Shown here one piece after another: positions 8,266 through 16,947 of a stretch of DNA of 64,000 nucleotides. The stretch's first letter is position 1, and each line of letters opens with the position of its first letter. A program made the translations under genes and the position numbers. The notes below the pieces were generated by a model that worked only from the letters and a program-made list of their open reading frames with translations, did no database searches and had not been told where the DNA came from. This DNA comes from an uncultured Eubacteriales bacterium (GTDB lineage Bacteria; Bacillota; Clostridia; Oscillospirales; Acutalibacteraceae), in assembly GCA_902491475.1 (NCBI GenBank), contig CABUHY010000008.1:1-64000 (forward strand), in the 5' to 3' direction.

Positions 8266-8292
8266 AACTGTACTAATTGTGATAGCACAGTT
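8266..8292. promoter_or_regulatory. Probable GntR (YtrA-type) operator
   Basis: Inverted repeat AACTGTACTA - 7 bases - TAGCACAGTT, with 9 of 10 arm positions matching. It covers the expected transcription start of the operon whose first gene is a GntR regulator, the usual arrangement for autorepression. Binding by that regulator is inferred. Confidence 0.65.
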
Positions 8293-8321
8293 GACACAGT
8301 ATAAAACGGAGGTGAATGCTG

Positions 8322-8690
8322 TTGCGTGTTTTCATTGATTACCGGTCAAGGACGCCGATTTATGAGCAGATTAAAGAACAGATAATCAAGCTTATAAACT
8401 ACGGAGAACTGAAAAGCGGTGATCAGCTTCAATCATTAAGGCAGCTTTCTTCGGAGCTGTCAATCAATATCAACACGGTAAAAAGAGCGCTGTCCGAGCT
8501 TGAAGAACAGGGAATTGTCTATTCCGTTGCGGGAAAGGGCGTTTTCATAGCCGACAAGCCCAATTCGGACGCTTACCTCGCCTCTTCGCTCGACGCAGTC
8601 AGGACGGCTGTATCAAATGCAAAGGTCTTGGGCGCCGAAAAATCCGATATAATGAAATTGATTGAAAATATTTATACAGGAGATGATTAA
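8322..8690 (+). CDS. GntR-family (YtrA subfamily) transcriptional regulator
   Basis: About 122 residues: an N-terminal winged HTH (YEQIKEQIIKLINYGELKSGDQLQSLRQLSSELSININTVKRAL core, DNA-recognition helix in SININTVKRAL) and a short helical C-terminus without a ligand pocket, as in YtrA. The strong site GGAGGTG (8308-8314) is too close to the ATG at 8316 but ideal for TTG at 8322, so I chose TTG; the protein from 8316 would be two residues longer. It heads a three-gene unit with an ABC ATPase and permease, four bases before the ATPase gene. Members of this subfamily repress neighbouring ABC genes and respond to cell-envelope stress or antibiotics (family knowledge). Confidence 0.87.
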   Translation: MRVFIDYRSRTPIYEQIKEQIIKLINYGELKSGDQLQSLRQLSSELSININTVKRALSELEEQGIVYSVAGKGVFIADKPNSDAYLASSLDAVRTAVSNAKVLGAEKSDIMKLIENIYTGDD

Positions 8691-8693
8691 ACA

Positions 8694-9593
8694 ATGATAG
8701 AAATAAAAAACGTTACAAAAAGATTTGACCGTTTTGTTGCTATCGAGGACATAAGCTTTAATGTCGATAAAACATCGATATACGGTCTTATAGGCTACAA
8801 CGGCGCAGGTAAAACCACCTTGCTTAAAACCGTTGCTGGCATATACCGTCCCGACGGCGGCGAAATTTTGCTTGACGGTCAGCCCTCGTTTGACAACGAC
8901 GACAACAGGAAGGACCTTTTCTACATTCCCGACGACCTCTACTTCCCTCTTAACGCCACACCGCTTTCAATGGCAAAGTTTTATGCGGATTACTATCCGA
9001 ACTTCCATATGAAAACATTTGAAAACCTTATCGAGGTTTTCGGCCTTGAAAAGAAAAAGAGGATAAGAGGCTTTTCAAAGGGTATGCAAAGGCAGACGGA
9101 GATAATTTTAGGACTTGCGTCCAATCCGAAATACCTGTTGCTCGACGAAACCTTTGACGGACTTGACCCGCAGAAAAAGGAGATTTCCAAGAAGCTCTTC
9201 CTTGAATATATCGCGCAGAACGACGCTTCGATTATAATTTCCTCGCACAACTTAACGGAGCTGTCAAACCTTTGCGACCATGTCGGACTTATCAACGGCA
9301 AGCACCTCACTATGGACTGCTGCGTTGATGACATTTCACAGAACTACTGCAAGTTCAGACTTATTTTTGACAGAAACATCACAGAAGCTGATTTTGCGGG
9401 CTTTAACTATAAGTCACTTGACATCGACTCAAAGATTGCGACAATCATCTTTGAGGGCAATGCAAAGGAATATGCGGAAAGGCTCAATGCTCTTCGCCCG
9501 ATTGCCGTTGACGAGTATAAGCTCACAATGGAAGAGGTATTCTTAAATGAAATGGAGGATAAGAAATATGATATCACAAAGATATTCGAATGA
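8694..9593 (+). CDS. ABC transporter ATP-binding protein (YtrB-like)
   Basis: 299 residues with a full ATPase core: Walker A GYNGAGKTTLLK, signature region FSKGMQRQTEI (a degenerate LSGGQ), Walker B YLLLDETFDGLD and the H-loop SSHNL. The last 80 residues are an accessory domain as in the YtrB/BcrA branch. It is preceded by AGGAGATGATT. Its 3' end overlaps the start of the permease gene by 26 bases, and it follows the GntR regulator at once, so the three are expected to be co-expressed. It powers the permease encoded next; direction is probably export or envelope maintenance rather than uptake, because no binding protein is encoded. Confidence 0.92.
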   Translation: MIEIKNVTKRFDRFVAIEDISFNVDKTSIYGLIGYNGAGKTTLLKTVAGIYRPDGGEILLDGQPSFDNDDNRKDLFYIPDDLYFPLNATPLSMAKFYADYYPNFHMKTFENLIEVFGLEKKKRIRGFSKGMQRQTEIILGLASNPKYLLLDETFDGLDPQKKEISKKLFLEYIAQNDASIIISSHNLTELSNLCDHVGLINGKHLTMDCCVDDISQNYCKFRLIFDRNITEADFAGFNYKSLDIDSKIATIIFEGNAKEYAERLNALRPIAVDEYKLTMEEVFLNEMEDKKYDITKIFE

Positions 9594-12039
9594 CAGGGTT
9601 GACGCAAACGATTTGAAAAGAAGTTTTATAAGCATTCTCCCCTTAACATTTATTGCGTTTTTCGCCCTTGCGGCATTCCACATTGCGCCCGTTATAGCAT
9701 ATGTACAAAGGCGTGATTTCCGTCTTGAACGAATTCAGAAGGCGGTTCTCTCATGCTTCTTAACCTCGGACAGCAACCTTGTAAACTTCATTCAGATAGG
9801 TATGGTGCTTTGCGGCGTGCTTATGGCGTTTGCGCTGTTCCAGTTCTTAATGAAAAAGAAAACCGTGAATGTGTATTTAAGTTTCGGAATGACACGCTCA
9901 AAGCTCTATTTCAACAGACTTTTTGCGGCTGTGCTCTCGCTTTTCGTTTGCACCTTCGTTCCCACATTTATAACATTTATTCTTAACCTTATATATTTCG
10001 GAGCAAGCTCGCACCTTACCAGCCTGTTCTGTTATATGTTCTTAATGGAATTTGTCAGCGGTCTTGCGGGCTTTGCACTCGCTTCGGCTGTTATGGCGAT
10101 TTCGGGATGTATGATTGAGTCGGTTATCACTGCGGCAGGCTTGTCGGTATGGCCGATGCTTTTGAGCAATATCACGGGCGTTTTGTCGGAAATTGTCAGA
10201 GGCTACAACTACAATGCCGGTGCGGATATTGCAAGAGGCGTAAAGTACAATCTTTTCAATATCTGGCAGTTTGCATCCGACCTTGAACCGCTCAGCGGTA
10301 AATCGACCGAATACAATTACGAAAAAACCTTTGTTGCCTTGGGTCAGCTTACAAAAAAGGCTTCATTTAAGGCTGACCAGTGCATCGACTTGGGCGTACT
10401 GCTTCCGATTATCATTTGGCTCGTTATAAGCATCGCTCTTGTCGGCATAGCGTGGTTCCTTATTAACAAGAGAAAGAGCGAAAACTCAAACTCGTTCGGC
10501 AAGTTCTATTTAACAAGCGCACTCAACGGCATAACGGTATTCCTTATAGCTCTTACCGTTATCAGCAGCGAGTTGACATATCAGTATTCCAATTCGGAAG
10601 GCTCGCCTATGTTCCAAAATCTCGGTCTGTGCCTGCTTGCGGCGCTCGGCGTTACGCTCATAGCGTTCTTCGTGGCAGAGCTTATTATAAGAAGAAACTT
10701 CAAGGGAACCTTGAGGACTCTCCCCGTTTATGCAGCCGCTTTTGCTGTGACGATATTCGTATTTGCTTACTACGGCACAAGCTGCTTCGGCACATATAAC
10801 AAGCTCCCCGACATCTCGCAGATTAAATCCGTTTCCATGGATGTAAACGACAACAGAATGGCCATCCTTGACAATGCGGCAGTTTCTTCAAAGTATCTTT
10901 CGGAGAATGCCGAGGACATCAAAACCGCAGTTACCCTTTTTGAAACAGTCAAAGATGACACTTACTACAAGGGTGCGGAAATTGAGGGCTATATCGGTTT
11001 CAAGTTCATTCTCAACGACGGAACGGAAATTGCAAGAAGTTTCAAGGTGTTCACGCCTGAAGTATATAACAAATACAACAGAACTGTTTACGACACACAG
11101 TTCTATAAGAACTTCCTGAAATATGTGCTTGTTGACAACCACGGCTCCGTAACGGACACCAACGACGAAGTCGCACATTATTCGCAGTACGGCGATGTTG
11201 TCTATTACTCGGAAGGCACTCAGACCGCAAGTAATTTTGAAAATACGCCTTGGTATTATGTTGGTCCGTCATTCCTTGTTGACAACTATTCGACAAAGTA
11301 CGGCACCGATAAGCTCGAAGCGCTTGAAGAGACCGACGGTCTTATGGAAGCCGTATACAAGGACTTCATTGCAATGTCTTACGACGACGCGCACACAAAC
11401 AGCCGTACACCTGTCGGAGCGGTAACAACCTCTATCGATAAGGCTACAACGGCTGACTCAAAGCTTATTGTAAGATACGGCAGCTATTATGTAGAGGACG
11501 ACTATGCCTATTATGACAGTTCCTATGACAGCAATGAGGAGCCCGAGAAAATCATAAAAGGTATGGCAAACTATTCGCTGTACATCTACCCCAATATGAC
11601 AAATACCATCAAGTACCTCAACGACAACGCTATCAATCCCCTTGCATACACGGGAAAGGTCAAGGAAGTATATTATGCCGATACGAATTATGCTATAAGC
11701 TCTGTTCTCAGCCACTATGCCGACGGCTCAAAACTCAACGACAGCTACAAAGCGTTTGATATTTCCAATGACTTGAGCGTTTATAATTACGGTGCGGCTG
11801 ACGATGACTCCCCTGCAATGAGCTATATGGACTTTATTAAAAACGCATATGCGGGTGCGGAAATCGAGCTCAAAACCGTATCTGGCGCAAAGGCTGAAGA
11901 AATCGTTTCAAAGTCTGTCCCCTATTACGAGCCCGACAGAGGCACGGAATTCAAGGGCAAAGCAATTATAGTTGTTTACGACGACAACTCGATTACGGGT
12001 CTTTATGTTCCCGAAGGCAACACAGGCGTTTTCGGATAA
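9568..12039 (+). CDS. Large ABC transporter permease with extracytoplasmic domain
   Basis: About 823 residues. The first third has about six membrane helices (roughly 25-300), two more lie at about 315-400, and the remaining half is a hydrophilic, Tyr/Asp-rich region (about 410-823) expected outside the membrane. I recall this as the DUF6449-type permease found beside YtrA-type regulators, but that label needs a profile search. The ATG at 9568 is chosen because GGAGG (9554-9558) lies nine bases upstream; an in-frame ATG at 9547 has no site. The gene ends the operon and is followed by a strong terminator. The substrate is unknown; lipid, peptide antibiotic or wall precursor are possibilities. 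Confidence 0.82.
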   Translation: MISQRYSNDRVDANDLKRSFISILPLTFIAFFALAAFHIAPVIAYVQRRDFRLERIQKAVLSCFLTSDSNLVNFIQIGMVLCGVLMAFALFQFLMKKKTVNVYLSFGMTRSKLYFNRLFAAVLSLFVCTFVPTFITFILNLIYFGASSHLTSLFCYMFLMEFVSGLAGFALASAVMAISGCMIESVITAAGLSVWPMLLSNITGVLSEIVRGYNYNAGADIARGVKYNLFNIWQFASDLEPLSGKSTEYNYEKTFVALGQLTKKASFKADQCIDLGVLLPIIIWLVISIALVGIAWFLINKRKSENSNSFGKFYLTSALNGITVFLIALTVISSELTYQYSNSEGSPMFQNLGLCLLAALGVTLIAFFVAELIIRRNFKGTLRTLPVYAAAFAVTIFVFAYYGTSCFGTYNKLPDISQIKSVSMDVNDNRMAILDNAAVSSKYLSENAEDIKTAVTLFETVKDDTYYKGAEIEGYIGFKFILNDGTEIARSFKVFTPEVYNKYNRTVYDTQFYKNFLKYVLVDNHGSVTDTNDEVAHYSQYGDVVYYSEGTQTASNFENTPWYYVGPSFLVDNYSTKYGTDKLEALEETDGLMEAVYKDFIAMSYDDAHTNSRTPVGAVTTSIDKATTADSKLIVRYGSYYVEDDYAYYDSSYDSNEEPEKIIKGMANYSLYIYPNMTNTIKYLNDNAINPLAYTGKVKEVYYADTNYAISSVLSHYADGSKLNDSYKAFDISNDLSVYNYGAADDDSPAMSYMDFIKNAYAGAEIELKTVSGAKAEEIVSKSVPYYEPDRGTEFKGKAIIVVYDDNSITGLYVPEGNTGVFG

Positions 12040-12056
12040 AAAACGATAATATGACA

Positions 12057-12094
12057 AAAGGCACTCTTTCAAAAAGAGTGCCTTAACTTTTATT
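12057..12094 (+). terminator. Terminator of the GntR-ABC operon
   Basis: Hairpin AAGGCACTCTTT / AAAGAGTGCCTT with a short loop followed by a T-rich tail (AACTTTTATTT). It lies 18 bases past the permease stop. On the other strand it could also stop transcription of the 5S gene. Confidence 0.8.
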
Positions 12095-12149
12095 TGCTTA
12101 AAAAGGACAAAAAAATAGCCCCCCTATTGGAGAACTACTTTTGTTTATG

Positions 12150-12265
<116 letters not shown>

Positions 12266-12310
12266 TGTGAGAAACTCTGTTTTGCAACTCATCTCTCAAG
12301 TGCAAGACAG

Positions 12311-12339
12311 AGTATACCACAACCTTTTTCAAAAATCAA
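12311..12339 (-). promoter_or_regulatory. Promoter of the solitary 5S gene
   Basis: Minus strand TTGATT (12334-12339), 17 bases, TATACT (12311-12316). The expected start is about 40 bases before the mature 5' end, leaving a short leader to be trimmed. Confidence 0.7.
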
Positions 12340-12373
12340 GTGTTTTTTTAATATTTTTTTACTTTTTTATGAA

Positions 12374-12874
12374 TTATTCGTTTATATACACTTTTTCGAC
12401 CTTTCCGACATAAATTTTGTGGAAATCGCCGTTAGCGTAATTTTTCATAATATTTTCGTCAAGGAAGCCGTCGGGGTTCATATCGGAAACCGCAATTTTT
12501 TTAAGAACGATTACAGCCTTTGCCTGTTCAAAGGTAACCGCTCCGTCCGCAGCTATCGGAACAAAGCCTGTTTCCTTTGCCTTGTCCGTGTCCCTGCCCG
12601 ACTTTGCGCCGCAAATGCCGAGTTCTTTTTTGTATTCGCCGTCAAAAAACGAAAGAGTAAACATATCGTTCTTTTCCATATAGCCGTAAGTGTATCTCTG
12701 AGGGCGTACAAAGCACGCTACGACATCCTTTCCCCAAAGCTCGCCTACCAATCCCCAGCTGACGGTCATGGTGTTCCAGTCGCTTATATCGCCCGATGTG
12801 AGCAACGCCCAATCGTCGGCTATCATTTCAACGGGAGACTTCTTCAAATCTCTGATGTTTATTTCTTTAAGCAT
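12374..12874 (-). CDS. Flavin reductase-like FMN-binding protein
   Basis: 166 residues of the split-barrel flavin reductase family. The N-terminal strand with TVSWGLVGELWGKDVVACFVRPQRYTYGYM forms the FMN-phosphate region, and FTLSFFDGEYKKELGICGAKSGRDTDKAKETG is the family's second block (conserved CGxxSGRD). Proteins of this kind reduce flavins with NAD(P)H or bind FMN as small flavoproteins; in strict anaerobes they often serve unknown redox partners. Length is typical for the short clostridial members. AAGGAGGAAAAATT gives an excellent ribosome site. It is transcribed alone from its own promoter; the solitary 5S gene follows in the same direction but has a separate promoter. Confidence 0.9.
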   Translation of the reverse strand: MLKEINIRDLKKSPVEMIADDWALLTSGDISDWNTMTVSWGLVGELWGKDVVACFVRPQRYTYGYMEKNDMFTLSFFDGEYKKELGICGAKSGRDTDKAKETGFVPIAADGAVTFEQAKAVIVLKKIAVSDMNPDGFLDENIMKNYANGDFHKIYVGKVEKVYINE

Positions 12875-12904
12875 AATTTTTCCTCCTTAGGTGTTTACTT
12901 AATT

Positions 12905-12933
12905 ATTATATACCTTTTTGAATTTTATGACAA
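12905..12933 (-). promoter_or_regulatory. Promoter of the flavin reductase gene
   Basis: Minus strand TTGTCA (12928-12933), 17 bases, TATAAT (12905-12910). The -35 box touches the htrA-like gene's terminator at 12934-12971. Confidence 0.7.
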
Positions 12934-12971
12934 CAAAAAGCGGAGAAAATCGATTGCTCGCCTTCTCCGCT
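12934..12971 (-). terminator. Terminator of the two-component/HtrA operon
   Basis: Hairpin AGCGGAGAA / TTCTCCGCT (12939-12971) followed on the minus strand by TTTTTG, 20 bases past the HtrA stop. Confidence 0.8.
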
Positions 12972-12990
12972 TAACTTAACTATTCGGTTA

Positions 12991-14598
12991 TCAATACTGT
13001 TCACTCTGTCCCTGATTGTAGAAATATCCGAAAGGATTGTAGGACTGAGTGGTTGTTTCCTCGGCAACTGTTGCTGCGTTTCCCTTGTCCTCGACAAGAG
13101 CTACGGTAACATCAAACTCAGTAATCTGATAGTTTGCGTCAACATGGCAAATTGTGAGCGTAAGCTGATCTCCTACCTTTGAGTTTTCAATCAAATCGGG
13201 CAGCTTATCCGTTGTGTCAAGCTCCTCGCCGTTTACCTTGGTAATGAGGTCGCCGGGCGAAACCTGTGTGTTTACAAGCGGGCTGTCCGTTGTAATGCTC
13301 TTGATAACAAGCGAACCTGCGGGAAGTCCTTTGACGCCGACGAGCATACTGTAACTCTGGCTTGCCTGTGCGGGAGTGTAGGTAATGCCGAGCTTTGCCC
13401 TGTCTGTTACATAGCCGTTTTCGATAATATCGTTATAGATTTTAACAAATGTTTCGCTCGGTACGGCAAAGCCCATACCCTCGTAATCCGTGCTTGAAAT
13501 CTTTGAAGAGTTGATACCTACAAGCTGACCCTTTGAGTTTACAAGTGCACCGCCCGAGTTACCGGGGTTAATAGCCGCCGTATGCTGAATACATTCCATT
13601 TCGTAGCCGATTTGGCTGTTTACGGGTCTTGCGATGGCGGATACCATACCGTTTGTGAAAGAACCTGCGAAGTCAACGCCGCCGGGGTTACCGATTGCAT
13701 AAACCGTCTCGCCTACGCTCAAAGCGCTTGAATCGCCTATTTCAACTGCGGTAAGACCTGTTTTTGCAATTCTCATAACCGCAATGTCGGTTTTTGCGTC
13801 ATAGCCGATAAGCGTTGCGTCATACTGCGACTCATCATAAAGCTGAACCTTTATCATTCCGCCGTCCGAAACAACATGGGCGCAGGTTATGATATATGTG
13901 TATTTGCCGTCGTTATCCTCGCCTACAATAACGCCCGAACCCTGACTTGAAAGGGTGTTTGTGCCCGAATTCGAGTAAACAAGAACGCCGACCGAAGCTT
14001 CTTTAACCTTGTTGTAAACTCCTACAGCCGTAAGTTCGCCCGAGCTGTCTGTCTCAGTTGCGGAATCCGAAGCGTTTGCGGAAAGCGTGGGTCCGTCTAC
14101 CTTAACCTTTGAGTCGTCGGTCTTGCCGAAAATCGAAAGCATCGTAAAGAAAACCGCAAGCGCCGCGATAACCGCAACAACGATAAAGAAAATCTTTACG
14201 CCCTTTTTCTTGCCGTTTTCATTGTGAGCGGGCACAAACTCGCCGTTTACAGTATAGCCGTTCGGCTGAGTGCTGTAAGAGGAGTCGGCATGGAAAGGAC
14301 GGTTCGGTCCAGCATTGTAGCCGTGATAAACATAATTGTTTCTGCCGTAGCCGTTGTTCGGATTATTCTGTCCGTAATAGCCGCTGTTGTTGTGCGGTGC
14401 GCCGTTATAGCCCGTATTATAGGGAGAATATCCGCCGGGTCTGCCCTGATTGTAACCGTTGTTGGGATTGTACTGTCCCTGCTGACTGTAAGAAGAGTCG
14501 GACTGATGAGAAGCAGTATTTTGGTTGGCATTCTCTTTCTTCTCGGTGTTTTCCGAAGTCTCATTGTTCGGAGTTTTGTTTTCATCAAATTCGCTCAT
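12991..14598 (-). CDS. Membrane-anchored HtrA/DegP-type serine protease with PDZ domain
   Basis: 535 residues from the ATG at 14598, which has AGGAGG eight bases upstream; a longer frame from 14652 would overlap the kinase gene and lacks a site. The cytosolic N-terminus (about 1-130) is very rich in Asn, Gly, Tyr and Gln, followed by one membrane helix (135-157). The trypsin-like domain has the triad His241 (TCAHVV), Asp271 (KTDIAV) and Ser348 (NPGNSGGAL). One PDZ domain spans about 415-500 (GDLITKVNGEEL). HtrA proteases degrade or hold misfolded exported proteins. It is the third gene after a response regulator and a sensor kinase, as in envelope-stress operons, so it is probably a target or partner of that system. 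Confidence 0.94.
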   Translation of the reverse strand: MSEFDENKTPNNETSENTEKKENANQNTASHQSDSSYSQQGQYNPNNGYNQGRPGGYSPYNTGYNGAPHNNSGYYGQNNPNNGYGRNNYVYHGYNAGPNRPFHADSSYSTQPNGYTVNGEFVPAHNENGKKKGVKIFFIVVAVIAALAVFFTMLSIFGKTDDSKVKVDGPTLSANASDSATETDSSGELTAVGVYNKVKEASVGVLVYSNSGTNTLSSQGSGVIVGEDNDGKYTYIITCAHVVSDGGMIKVQLYDESQYDATLIGYDAKTDIAVMRIAKTGLTAVEIGDSSALSVGETVYAIGNPGGVDFAGSFTNGMVSAIARPVNSQIGYEMECIQHTAAINPGNSGGALVNSKGQLVGINSSKISSTDYEGMGFAVPSETFVKIYNDIIENGYVTDRAKLGITYTPAQASQSYSMLVGVKGLPAGSLVIKSITTDSPLVNTQVSPGDLITKVNGEELDTTDKLPDLIENSKVGDQLTLTICHVDANYQITEFDVTVALVEDKGNAATVAEETTTQSYNPFGYFYNQGQSEQY

Positions 14599-14614
14599 TG
14601 GTATAAGCCTCCTG

Positions 14615-16147
14615 TTATGCATTATTCCGATAATTCGGAACAGTAAATTCAAATTGGGTATATTCGTTCTCGACGCTTTCGGCGCTTACTGTGCCTCCGT
14701 GGAGCTCGACTATCGTCTTTACGATATAAAGACCGAGTCCTGCGCTCTTAGTGTCGTAACTTCTTGATTTATCTACCTTATAAAACCTCTCAAACACCTT
14801 TGACAGCTCTTCGTTTGAAATACCCGCTCCGGTATTTCTGATTTTAACGCTTACGGAGCCGTCCTCATTTGTTTCAACAAAGACATAAATCTGTCCGTTT
14901 TCCGTAAACTTGACCGCATTGTCGACAAGGTTGTATATGACCTGATGGATAAGATCCTCGTCGGCGCACACATTTGTCGGTACAAGAGCGTCAAGTCCGC
15001 ATATCTCAATATTCTTCTGTTTAATCTGCTGTTCGAACGAAACAAGAACATTGAAAATATCGTTGCAGATATTGAAGTTGACGGGATTTAAGTTCAGCTC
15101 CCCTGCCTCGATTTTTGAAATGTTGAGCATTGCCACAACAAGCCTTGAAAGCCTCTTGGTTTCGTTCGACACGATTTCAAGATAATGCTTTTCCTTTTCG
15201 GGTGGGATGGTTCCGTCAAGTATACCGTCGATAAAGCCGCTTATAGTGGTCATCGGCGTTTTAAGCTCGTGTGAAACATTTGCCACAAAGCTGCGGCGTG
15301 AGCTCTCATACAGAGCAAGGCTTGAAGCCATTGAGTTGAACGCCCGCAACAGGTGTGCAAGCTCCGTATCATCATTCTTGCGTACTTTGACACGATAGCT
15401 GAAATCGCCCTTTGCGTAACACTTGGTAGCCCTCGACATATCTTTAAGAGGACTCAACAGGTCGTTTGTAAAGAAATATGTCGCAATCGCACCGATAACA
15501 AGCGCAAACAGCGTACCTATCCAGAATATCTTCATTGAATTTGAAAGATAATCAAGCGCTCCCGAAGAAGTTGGTTTAACCGCAAACACAACCGCAACCG
15601 TCTTGCCGTCTACAACGACAGGGCGTGCCGAATACATCTGCGCCTTTGTGTAAACGCCGTCAAGCGTTGACGCCGAATTGGAAGTTCCGTTTTCATCGAT
15701 ATTGTTTATTATCGACTTCGGTATAGAATAAAAGCTGTGTACTATACACTCGCCGTTACTGCTTATCTCGTAATTGTCGGAAACCAAATCCTTGCAAAGT
15801 ATAACCTTACCGTCCGTGTTACAGACATAAACATCGGCGTCAATCGCCCGTGAAATCATTGAAATGTTGTTGCAGAGCATAAAGGTTGCGCTCTGCATAT
15901 TGTCCTGCATACGGTTTGTAAGTATCTCTTCCGTCAAATCGGCAACCTGCTTTGTGTTTTCGGAGAGCTGCTTCATTGTCTCCTTGGTCCAGTTGTTTGT
16001 TCCGAAGAAGCTTACCGCAACGCCGAGGATTACAAAACAAAGGATTTCAAGAACGAAAAAAGCCGAAAAGTATTTAATGAATATAGAACGGCTTCTGAAT
16101 GCTCGCTTGAGCCTTTTTATCAGCGAACCGCTTTTCCTGTTTGGCAT
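14615..16147 (-). CDS. Membrane sensor histidine kinase (HAMP-HisKA-HATPase)
   Basis: 510 residues: basic N-terminus, membrane helix 1 (about 26-48), an extracytoplasmic sensor of about 150 residues (50-205), helix 2 (about 207-227), HAMP (228-280), HisKA with the phospho-acceptor His293 in SHELKTPMT, and an HATPase_c domain with VIYNLVDNAVKF and GLGLYIVKTIVELHGG. Asn, G1 and G2 boxes are all present, so it should be active. It lies five bases after the OmpR-type regulator and 16 bases before the HtrA gene, indicating one operon. This arrangement resembles the envelope-stress type CssRS/HtrA and the YycG-like kinases of Firmicutes; the signal cannot be read from sequence. Confidence 0.93.
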   Translation of the reverse strand: MPNRKSGSLIKRLKRAFRSRSIFIKYFSAFFVLEILCFVILGVAVSFFGTNNWTKETMKQLSENTKQVADLTEEILTNRMQDNMQSATFMLCNNISMISRAIDADVYVCNTDGKVILCKDLVSDNYEISSNGECIVHSFYSIPKSIINNIDENGTSNSASTLDGVYTKAQMYSARPVVVDGKTVAVVFAVKPTSSGALDYLSNSMKIFWIGTLFALVIGAIATYFFTNDLLSPLKDMSRATKCYAKGDFSYRVKVRKNDDTELAHLLRAFNSMASSLALYESSRRSFVANVSHELKTPMTTISGFIDGILDGTIPPEKEKHYLEIVSNETKRLSRLVVAMLNISKIEAGELNLNPVNFNICNDIFNVLVSFEQQIKQKNIEICGLDALVPTNVCADEDLIHQVIYNLVDNAVKFTENGQIYVFVETNEDGSVSVKIRNTGAGISNEELSKVFERFYKVDKSRSYDTKSAGLGLYIVKTIVELHGGTVSAESVENEYTQFEFTVPNYRNNA

Positions 16148-16152
16148 ATGTC

Positions 16153-16845
16153 TTAGTCCTTCGTCTCGAATTTATAGCCGACGCCCCAAACGGTTTTAAG
16201 CTCCCATTTGTCGGAAACGCCCTCTAATTTTTCACGAAGTCTTTTAACATGAACATCGACGGTTCTTGAGTCTCCGTAATAATCAAAGCCCCATACCTCG
16301 TCAAGAAGCTGGTCTCTCGAAAATACTCTGTTCGGATTGGACGCAAGGTGGAATATAAGCTCCAGCTCTTTGGGCGGAGTGTCTACCTGAACGCCGTTTA
16401 CCTTCATTTCATAGTTTTCAAGATTTATCGAAAGCTTATCGAAATTGACTTCCTTGGCATTTGCGGGGCCTGCCGAGCCTGCGCTTCTTCTGAGAACCGC
16501 TTTTATTCTCGCAACAATTTCCTTTGTATCAAAAGGCTTTGTGACATAGTCGTCTGCACCGAGCTCAAGGCCCAGAACCTTATCAAAGGTTTCGCCCTTG
16601 GCTGTGAGCATTATTATCGGTTTATCCGAAAACTTACGGATTTCCCTGCAAACCTGCCAGCCGTCGAGACCCGGAAGCATAATGTCAAGCAAAACAAGGT
16701 CGGGTGTTTCCGCTTTGAATGCGTCGACCGCACTCATACCGTCGTTTACTATTTTTGTCGCATAGCCTTCCTTTTCAAGATAAAGTCTCAAAAGTTCGCA
16801 AATATTGACATCGTCATCGACTATCATAATTTTTTCATTAGCCAT
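16153..16845 (-). CDS. OmpR/PhoB-family response regulator
   Basis: 230 residues: receiver domain (about 4-118) with the acidic pair DDD at 10-12, phospho-acceptor Asp54 in LLDIMLPG, Thr in LTAKGE and Lys in TKPF; then a winged-helix trans_reg_C domain (about 130-228) with RTVDVHVKRLREKLE as recognition helix and VWGVGYKFE at the wing. It is the first gene of the operon with the sensor kinase five bases downstream and the HtrA protease behind it. The start has AGGAGG (about 11 bases upstream). DNA targets are not known; its own promoter region 16846-16947 is AT-rich with no clear tandem direct repeat that I could fix. Confidence 0.95.
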   Translation of the reverse strand: MANEKIMIVDDDVNICELLRLYLEKEGYATKIVNDGMSAVDAFKAETPDLVLLDIMLPGLDGWQVCREIRKFSDKPIIMLTAKGETFDKVLGLELGADDYVTKPFDTKEIVARIKAVLRRSAGSAGPANAKEVNFDKLSINLENYEMKVNGVQVDTPPKELELIFHLASNPNRVFSRDQLLDEVWGFDYYGDSRTVDVHVKRLREKLEGVSDKWELKTVWGVGYKFETKD

Positions 16846-16947
16846 TTTCGTTTCCTCCTGCCCTTTGTTTTCTACATAATAATGTAAAAATAATAATTAA
16901 ATATGAACAAACATCAAACAAATGTTTAATTGTGAACAAGCGGCGTT

